Positions 14,560 through 19,128 of a stretch of 19,128 nucleotides of DNA are shown here, piece by piece. The position numbers and the translations under genes were made by a program. Below the pieces are notes generated by a model. It had not been told where the DNA came from, did no database searches, and worked only from the letters and a program-made list of their open reading frames with translations. This DNA is from DATLYB01 sp964502525 (GTDB lineage Bacteria; Bacteroidota; Bacteroidia; Chitinophagales; CAIOSU01), in the NCBI GenBank assembly GCA_964502525.1, contig CAZCXH010000090.1, positions 1-19,128 of the forward strand, written 5' to 3'. How positions within the stretch are numbered: the first letter of the stretch is position 1; the number at the start of each line of letters is the position of its first letter.

Positions 14560-15021
14560 ATGGGACTGCTCTCTTTTGTTAAAAATGCCGGAACGAAGCT
14601 TTTCGGATTAAAAGATTCGCCTGAGGAAAAACAGAAAAAGATAATCGCCCACCTTAACTCTTTCAACCTGGACACCTCCCGCTTGCAGGTAACAGTAGCG
14701 GATGAAACCGTGCATTTAAGCGGCAATGTGAAGTCCATTTTCGATAAGATAAGAATTGTCGCCACTGCAGGCAACGTGGAAGGCATCTTCTCTGTGAACG
14801 ATGATCGCCTCGCGGTAGGTGAACGCGTGGATGTCAATATCGCACCGGAGCAACCTCAAAAGCAATACTATACAGTTGCAAAGGGGGATACGCTATCGAA
14901 AATATCCAAGAATTTTTATGGAGACGTGAAACTCTACAACAAGATATTCGAGGCGAACAGACCCATGCTGAAAAATCCCGACTTAATTTACCCGGGACAA
15001 ATGCTCGTAATTCCGGAATAA
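14560..15021 (+). CDS. kbp: BON and LysM domain protein, Kbp (YgaU) type
   Basis: A 153-residue protein that starts MGLLSFVKNAGTKLFG, with no signal peptide. A BON domain spans about 25-90 (VTVADETVHLSGNV, NVEGIFSVNDD) and a LysM domain 103-152 (YYTVAKGDTLSKISKNFYGD, LYNKIFEANRPMLKNPDLIYPGQMLVIPE). Order, length and many residues match E. coli Kbp/YgaU, a cytoplasmic potassium-binding protein induced by salt or osmotic stress; the LYNKIFEAN-PMLK-PD-IYPGQ-L-IPE tail is almost the same. ATG 14560 matches the family start, so an upstream frame beginning at 14509 is not used. The role here, K+ sensing or osmotic tolerance, follows from the family. Confidence 0.93.
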   Translation: MGLLSFVKNAGTKLFGLKDSPEEKQKKIIAHLNSFNLDTSRLQVTVADETVHLSGNVKSIFDKIRIVATAGNVEGIFSVNDDRLAVGERVDVNIAPEQPQKQYYTVAKGDTLSKISKNFYGDVKLYNKIFEANRPMLKNPDLIYPGQMLVIPE

Positions 15022-15065
15022 GATTAATCGGTTTCTTCCTGCTTCACAAACATTATCCTTGCGGC

Positions 15066-15290
15066 TACTTCGTTCCACCTGAACGCCTCCTGTATCGAGC
15101 ATGCAGGAACAGCAGCAATAGGGAACCTGTAACAGCCAGCAGCAGGCTTAAGGTTGAATCCGGTAATATCTCCAAAGCCAACAAGGCTTCCGATGAATCC
15201 GCCTACGAATGCACCGGCAATCCTAATGAGAATGGTCACAATCCACACACCCGTGTCATCATCACCGTGGGTGGATTATCTTGGCTTGCC
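15066..15290 (-). pseudogene. decayed GlsB/YeaQ/YmgE-type membrane protein gene
   Basis: Three minus-strand frames carry consecutive pieces of one GlsB/YeaQ/YmgE (transglycosylase-associated) protein. Piece one is AKIIHP near 15285-15268. Piece two, after one extra base, is GDDDTGVWIVTILI then AGAFVGGFIGSLVGFGDITGFNL, to about 15150. Piece three, after a second shift just past GFNL, is SLLLAVTGSLLLLFLHARYRRR, ending at TAG 15066-15068. Put together these give the family's second half: the glycine-rich AGAFVGGFIGS helix and the final hydrophobic helix. The first membrane helix and start codon are missing; that space is taken by the DUF1761 gene ending at 15293. Both shifts could be sequencing errors, but the absent N-terminus favours true decay. 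Confidence 0.7.
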
Positions 15291-15292
15291 AC

Positions 15293-15799
15293 TCATCTCC
15301 ACGCTGCAAGGATGCCGCCCATAAGCGAGAGGCAGACCAGCCAATAGCCTGCATTCACTACGATATATTTGAAGCCTTTCCCCTCAAAGAGGGCGTTGGT
15401 GGCAAACAAGGGCAGCGCGATGAACAAACCTGTAAGAAATAAACCATGAAAAGCCCCATGGGGAAAGGTGTGGTTGGATGCAGCCAGCCTGGTATTATAA
15501 TAGTCAAGCCATTGTGCCGCTTCCGATCCCGGCTGCGGCTTCATAGTGCGGTTGGTTTCGTAATACAGCGCTCCTTTCACGAAGGTGTCATGCACGGCAA
15601 GCTCGCTGAGCCCAAAGGAAAGCATCACGCTAAACAGGAATGACAATCCGAATTTGACAGCCATGCTGCCTTGCTTTGCTTTTTCTTCCGTCATGCCGGT
15701 TTGCTGCATCCAGATGGTGCCGAACAATTTGGGATGATACCAGATGAACCCCAGCGCCATAGGCACAAAGGCGGTGACAATGATTGCGATGAAGTTCAT
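15293..15799 (-). CDS. DUF1761 family membrane protein
   Basis: A 168-residue inner-membrane protein with about four helices (roughly 2-20, 48-66, 113-135, 140-163). It matches the DUF1761 pattern: a start like MNFIAIIVTAFVPMALGFIW, then YHPKLFGTIWM, MTEEKAK, a central HTFPHGAFHGLFLTGLF segment and ending NAGYWLVCLSLMGGILAAW. Function of the family is unknown. Start ATG 15799 has an exact TAnnTTTG box 22 bases upstream. The GlsB remnant begins a few bases after its stop. Confidence 0.88.
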   Translation of the reverse strand: MNFIAIIVTAFVPMALGFIWYHPKLFGTIWMQQTGMTEEKAKQGSMAVKFGLSFLFSVMLSFGLSELAVHDTFVKGALYYETNRTMKPQPGSEAAQWLDYYNTRLAASNHTFPHGAFHGLFLTGLFIALPLFATNALFEGKGFKYIVVNAGYWLVCLSLMGGILAAWR

Positions 15800-15820
15800 A
15801 AAACAAAATTTTTAATAGGT

Positions 15821-15828
15821 CAAATGTA
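15821..15828 (-). promoter_or_regulatory. -7 promoter box for the DUF1761 gene
   Basis: The minus strand reads TACATTTG, an exact TAnnTTTG, 21 bases before ATG 15799. It lies in the 68-base divergent gap to the plus-strand gene at 15868, which has an incomplete TATCTTGT box at 15845-15852. Confidence 0.5.
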
Positions 15829-15867
15829 AGAAGAAATTTTTTTTTATCTTGTTGAAAAACCCGAGTT

Positions 15868-16221
15868 ATGAGTCCCGCAGCAAAATCCGTTTTCATTTTC
15901 GGCATCTATCTTTCCGCGCTCGGCACCGCGCTGATGGCGGTTCCCAATTTGCTGCTTGCCCTGTTCGGCATTCCCGCTACGGATGAGGTGTGGATACGCA
16001 TCATTGGCATGCTGATACTTTTTCTTTCCATTTATTATTACCGGTTTGCGAGGGCGGAAGCGGTTGATTTTTTCTGGATCAGCGTTTACCTGCGCGCCAG
16101 CGTCATCATTTTTCTCACCGTCTTTGTGCTGGCGGGCTATGTGAAATCCACGATTGTCCTCTTTGGCGTGATTGACCTTGCAGGCGCCATCTGGACATGG
16201 AGCGCGTTGAAGCAAGGCTGA
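15868..16221 (+). CDS. small four-helix membrane protein of unknown function
   Basis: A 117-residue, strongly hydrophobic protein with four predicted membrane spans near 7-32, 42-60, 68-90 and 95-113 and a short charged loop, RFARAEAVD, between helices 2 and 3. ATG 15868 is the first start in frame. No motif or family is recognised. Hydrophobic periodicity and even composition support a real gene. It is divergent from the DUF1761 gene, another small membrane protein, and convergent with the M48 peptidase gene, with 65 bases between the stops. Confidence 0.75.
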   Translation: MSPAAKSVFIFGIYLSALGTALMAVPNLLLALFGIPATDEVWIRIIGMLILFLSIYYYRFARAEAVDFFWISVYLRASVIIFLTVFVLAGYVKSTIVLFGVIDLAGAIWTWSALKQG

Positions 16222-16286
16222 TTGCCCGGTTCAGCAGCAATAAAGCAAAGGGTTGGCAGCAGGCTTCGATGCCCGCTGGAGGCGCC

Positions 16287-17519
16287 CTATTTCAGCGCCC
16301 TGAGCCGCTGCAGCAACGGTGGATGCGAATAATGGAAAAAGACATAAACGGGATGGGGACGGAGGTTGCTGAGATTGTGAACAGATAGCTTTTTCAGGGC
16401 TTCCCGTAAATGAAAGCCGCTCGATGTTTCTTTTGCAAAAGCATCGGCTTCAAACTCGTTTTTCCTTGAATACATATTCATCAATATGCCGATCACGAGC
16501 GAGATGGGGTTCAGCAAAAGCGAGAACGCCAGCATCCCGATGTGAAAGCTTGGTTCCTGGGATCCCATCATGACTGACAAGGTTGGGTTGCCAACAAATT
16601 TGCCGAACACGAAAAGAAGAAATCCTGTTTGGATGGCGGATAATATCAAACTGTTGCGTATGTGTTTCTTCTTGTAGTGTCCCACTTCATGGGCAAGGAT
16701 GGCAACCAGCTCATCTTGATTGTGATTTTTAATGAGCGTATCGTACAACACGATGGTTTTTTTCGGGCCTATGCCGCTGAAATACGCGTTTGACTTTGCC
16801 GAGCGCTTTGAACCGTCAATCACGAAAATGTTTTTCAGCGGAAATTGCACCTTCTCCGCGTAACGGTTGATGGCATCGCGGAGGTCACCGCCATCGAGAG
16901 GTGTCAGTTTGTTGAAAATGGGAACGAGCAATGTGGTGTAGAACACGGTCATGAACAGCGAAAACAGCGTGACCACTGCCCAAGCCAGCAGCCAAAACCA
17001 TTCTCCAGCGGCTTGATAAATAAATATAATTAGTGAAAGCAGCCCTCCGCCTATCAGCGCTGAAAGGAGAAGCCCCTTGATTTTGTCCTTGACAAAAAGC
17101 GCAGGCGTGGTTTTGTTGAATCCAAACTTTGCCTCGATGACGAAAGTGTTGTAAACAGCAAATGGCAGGGAAATCAAATCGTAGGCAAGAAATAATGCAC
17201 CGAAGTAAATCAGCGCCAGCGGGATGGGCGATTCAGCAAACCTTCTTGTCCACGCATCGAGCATTCCAAATCCCCCTGACAGCAGCATGGCGATGACAAG
17301 GACCACACCGAATGTTGCCGTCACCAGTACGAAGCGCTGGTGAGCCAGACCATATTGCCTCGCCTCTTCATATTTTATTTCGTCAATATGACCTCTCATC
17401 TCCTCCGGAATCTCAGGCGCCCAGTTTTTGGTGTTCAGATAATCAAGAACGCGCGCAAGCAAGTATTCCAGCAGGATAAAGGCGATGACGAGGTAAAGCA
17501 GCATGGAAGGTGAGAACAT
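16287..17519 (-). CDS. M48 family metallopeptidase (Ste24/CAAX protease 1 type)
   Basis: A 410-residue integral membrane zinc protease. HEVGH at 277-281 gives two zinc ligands and Glu355 in SRKNEFEADAFA the third. NAYFSGIG (244-251) and KKTIVLYDTLI are typical of Ste24-like M48A enzymes. Membrane helices lie near 4-24, 64-84, 98-120, 150-172, 176-200, 292-312 and 328-350. Eukaryotic Ste24 trims prenylated proteins; bacterial members are thought to serve membrane protein quality control, and no prenylation substrate is known here. ATG 17519 lies 8 bases after the phosphoesterase stop, so the two form a unit. Length is normal. Confidence 0.94.
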   Translation of the reverse strand: MFSPSMLLYLVIAFILLEYLLARVLDYLNTKNWAPEIPEEMRGHIDEIKYEEARQYGLAHQRFVLVTATFGVVLVIAMLLSGGFGMLDAWTRRFAESPIPLALIYFGALFLAYDLISLPFAVYNTFVIEAKFGFNKTTPALFVKDKIKGLLLSALIGGGLLSLIIFIYQAAGEWFWLLAWAVVTLFSLFMTVFYTTLLVPIFNKLTPLDGGDLRDAINRYAEKVQFPLKNIFVIDGSKRSAKSNAYFSGIGPKKTIVLYDTLIKNHNQDELVAILAHEVGHYKKKHIRNSLILSAIQTGFLLFVFGKFVGNPTLSVMMGSQEPSFHIGMLAFSLLLNPISLVIGILMNMYSRKNEFEADAFAKETSSGFHLREALKKLSVHNLSNLRPHPVYVFFHYSHPPLLQRLRALK

Positions 17520-17527
17520 AGCGCAGT

Positions 17528-18829
17528 TCAGGCTTTCACCAATTCAACAACGGTAATTTCCGGCAGTATTCCGATTCTGCCGTGGTAGCCGATAAAACCA
17601 AACCCCCGGTTGACATAAAGGTATTGTTTGCCTTCCTGGTAAAGTCCGGCCCATTGCTTGTAGAGGTACTTCACAGGACTCCATTTGACATATCCGGGAA
17701 TCTCCACGCCAAACTGGGCGCCATGGGTATGACCCGAAAAGGTGATGTCAATATCCCCGTATTTTTTTCTGATCTCCGCGTCCCAGTGAGTAGGATCATG
17801 GGAGAGCAGAATTCTGACGTCCGCTTTTTCAGCGCCCCTGTATGCCTGCGCCATATCCCCGTAAGTGTGAAAGCTCCTGCGCGCGCTCCAGTTCTCGCAT
17901 CCGATGACGGCAAGGCTGTCGTTGCCCCTGCGCAGAATCCTGTTTTCATTCAACAAAATATCCCAGCCCAGCGAGCGGTGCATCTCAATCATTCGCTGGC
18001 GGTTGGCTTTCTTGCCGGCTATCCTCGCTTCATTGCCGGGAAAGCGCACGTAGTCCGCATAATCGTGGTTGCCGAAGATGGAAAACACGCCTTCCTTCGC
18101 TTTCACCCGCCTGAACACATCCGCGAATTCCTCCATCTCGTTGGCAAGGTAGTTCACCATGTCGCCCGTGAAGAACACGAGATCGGGCTTTTCATTCAAA
18201 ATCATTTCCACTCCTTTTTCCACCGGAGAACCGGAAACGAAACTTCCCGAATGAATATCAGATATTTGAACGATTTTCAATCCGTTGAAAGATTCCGGCA
18301 GATTCGGAAGCGCGATTCTCTCGCGGTGAATTTTATAGTTGTAGGCGTTCTTCACCATGCCGTGAATGCCGAGCGCTATGGGAATCCCTCCCAGCGCCAC
18401 CGCCACCTGTCCCAGAAATTTAGAGCGCGAAATGGACGGCATGCCGGATGACGCTTGCTGCCCGCCTGAAACAAGCTCTGCAATCCACCGAACGGCTCTC
18501 GTAACATCCTCAGCAAAAAGAACAGCTATGATTAATAATTTCCCCAGGATAACTATCATGATGGTGGAGAACAGGTAAGCGCGCAGCGGGCGCGGCCATG
18601 TTTCGAATTGCCAGATGAAAGCGGCAAAAAATGTGAGCAGTGAAAAGGCGGTAAATCCCCAAAACAGCAATCGGGAAATTTTCCTGACGCCCTCCGATGA
18701 ACTGGCAACAGCAGACCGCACAGCCTGGTAGGAATAAAAGTCAATCAGGAGCAGGGCGGCCGATACGATGGAGATGAAAATAAAAGCCCGTATCATGCTA
18801 TGTTCCGGCAAAATTACCTTGCTCCTCAT
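17528..18829 (-). CDS. membrane-anchored metallophosphoesterase
   Basis: The 433-residue protein has four N-terminal hydrophobic spans (about 12-32, 52-74, 84-106 and 137-158) and then a calcineurin-like phosphoesterase domain. Its metal-binding motifs are in order: SDIHSG (Asp191, His193), GD at 222-223, GNHD at 253-256, LLSHDP (His344) and SGHTHG (365-370). The domain follows the pattern of YkuE/YaeI-type enzymes, some of which act on lipid-linked substrates such as UDP-diacylglucosamine. SRSKFLG before the last hydrophobic stretch recalls a Tat-type SRRxFL motif that has lost one arginine. ATG 18829 is used; ATG 18796 (MIRAFIFIS) is as good. It is the first gene of a pair with the M48 peptidase. 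Confidence 0.92.
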   Translation of the reverse strand: MRSKVILPEHSMIRAFIFISIVSAALLLIDFYSYQAVRSAVASSSEGVRKISRLLFWGFTAFSLLTFFAAFIWQFETWPRPLRAYLFSTIMIVILGKLLIIAVLFAEDVTRAVRWIAELVSGGQQASSGMPSISRSKFLGQVAVALGGIPIALGIHGMVKNAYNYKIHRERIALPNLPESFNGLKIVQISDIHSGSFVSGSPVEKGVEMILNEKPDLVFFTGDMVNYLANEMEEFADVFRRVKAKEGVFSIFGNHDYADYVRFPGNEARIAGKKANRQRMIEMHRSLGWDILLNENRILRRGNDSLAVIGCENWSARRSFHTYGDMAQAYRGAEKADVRILLSHDPTHWDAEIRKKYGDIDITFSGHTHGAQFGVEIPGYVKWSPVKYLYKQWAGLYQEGKQYLYVNRGFGFIGYHGRIGILPEITVVELVKA

Positions 18830-18839
18830 TATGAATTAT

Positions 18840-18996
18840 GGGCTGTTCTAAAAATTGCTCTTTTTATCGCCTCACTCCTTGAGGTTGTCTCAAAAGCCCA
18901 TAGAGCCGTCATATTGAGCGAAGCGAAATATCTCAACCATTGAGTATGAGATTTCTTCTCTATCGCTCGAATGACTATAGGGCAGTTCTAAAAATT
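18840..18996 (+). repeat. direct repeats flanking an inverted repeat
   Basis: GGGCTGTTCTAAAAATT (18840-18856) and GGGCAGTTCTAAAAATT (18980-18996) differ at one of 17 bases and lie 140 bases apart in the same direction. The first is next to the phosphoesterase start. The spacing and the palindrome between them suggest a small repeat unit with repeated ends. Confidence 0.6.
18908..18975. repeat. inverted repeat of the GTCATnnnGAGCGA / GAGATTTC type
   Basis: The left arm runs from GTCATATTGAGCGA (18908) to TCTCA (18935). The right arm runs from TGAGATTTC (18947) to TCGCTCGAATGAC (18975). The arms pair with a few mismatches and bulges. GTCATTxxGAGCGAAGCGA...AATCTC is a dispersed repeat seen in many Bacteroidota genomes; here two copies face each other. 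Confidence 0.65.
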
Positions 18997-19103
18997 CTAC
19001 CACTTACTCCCTCTCCTTCTGGAGCTTGTTTGTGCACACATTTAATTATGGAGTAATATGAGTAATAGTAGCTCTCATCCTTGCCGGGCAAGCCTCATCC
19101 CGC

Positions 19104-19122
19104 CCTTCTCCAAAGGAGAAGG
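19104..19122. repeat. CCTTCTCC-AAA-GGAGAAGG palindrome
   Basis: A perfect 8-bp stem around AAA, related to the palindrome at 2294-2324. It lies six bases from the window edge, so the full element may continue beyond it. Confidence 0.6.
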
Positions 19123-19128
19123 TGTCCG

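Larger units (their letters stand above)
18830..19128. other. 299-base gene-free stretch with clustered repeats, to the right edge
   Basis: No convincing gene on either strand. It holds two direct copies of GGCNGTTCTAAAAATT, a long inverted repeat between them, a small hairpin (CCTCA / TGAGG at 18871-18885), and a CCTTCTCC / GGAGAAGG palindrome that reaches the window end. The upstream region of the phosphoesterase gene is therefore repeat DNA and no promoter box was seen in it. Confidence 0.7.

Noticed and set aside
14493..14837. 114-codon minus-strand frame
   Set aside because: Antisense to the Kbp-like gene, whose BON-LysM identity is strong.
15844..16215. 123-codon minus-strand frame
   Set aside because: Charged, Gly/Asn/His-rich mirror of the four-helix membrane protein on the other strand; the plus-strand product has clear membrane periodicity.
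16281..16299. GGCGC / GCGCC hairpin as terminator of the M48 gene
   Set aside because: Five-base stem that overlaps the final codons and has no T run; not convincing.
17582..18451. 289-codon plus-strand open frame
   Set aside because: It lies fully antisense to the phosphoesterase, whose metal motifs are intact; its translation is His/Arg/Val-rich without any domain pattern.
1..19128. tRNA, rRNA or known riboswitch sequences
   Set aside because: No cloverleaf, rRNA or riboswitch core was recognised by eye in the intergenic spaces; a covariance-model search could not be run.

Overview
The window looks like a chromosomal piece from a member of the Bacteroidota. The signs are a secreted protein with a type IX secretion (T9SS) C-terminal sorting domain, promoter-like TAnnTTTG boxes a short distance before several starts, start codons without a clear Shine-Dalgarno sequence, and intergenic spaces full of short palindromic or self-repeating motifs of the kind common in that phylum. 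Genus and species cannot be read from the sequence.

Layout. (a) 1-2400: a possible gene start running off the left edge, a clean 14-bp-stem terminator, and a large T9SS cargo protein, all on the minus strand. (b) 2400-3900: thymidine kinase (minus) divergent from a coiled-coil protein of unknown function (plus), separated by a 169-bp inverted-repeat element. (c) 4077-13318: nine minus-strand genes that read as one sugar-nucleotide operon, transcribed from a TATATTTG box at 13336-13343: WbpE-like aminotransferase, UDP-glucose dehydrogenase, UDP-xylose synthase, TviB/WbpO-type dehydrogenase, RfbB, TviC/WbpP-type epimerase, RfbC, RfbD and CysQ. (d) 13319-13660: a gene-free stretch with two palindromic elements. 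(e) 13661-16221: small genes: a membrane-linked mini-metallopeptidase, a lipoprotein that converges on and overlaps it, a Kbp-like BON-LysM protein, a decayed GlsB/YeaQ gene, a DUF1761 membrane protein and a four-helix membrane protein. (f) 16287-18829: a two-gene minus-strand unit, metallophosphoesterase then Ste24-type M48 peptidase. (g) 18830-19128: no gene, several repeats.

How the genes fit together. The operon makes activated sugars for a surface polysaccharide. Ugd yields UDP-glucuronate and the decarboxylase turns it into UDP-xylose. TviB plus TviC would yield UDP-N-acetylgalactosaminuronate, the Vi-antigen type precursor. RfbB, RfbC and RfbD cover the last three steps to dTDP-L-rhamnose, but RfbA, which makes dTDP-glucose, is absent from the window. 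The aminotransferase points to an amino sugar whose other enzymes are also absent. CysQ, overlapping rfbD, removes PAP, the by-product of sulfotransferases, and so hints at a sulfated product. No glycosyltransferase, flippase or polymerase is present, so this is a precursor-supply block rather than a whole locus.

I did not find an obviously new defence or mobile system. The most interesting items are the mini-metallopeptidase, the twice-frameshifted GlsB remnant, the incomplete rhamnose set joined to cysQ, and two related inverted-repeat elements 10 kb apart.
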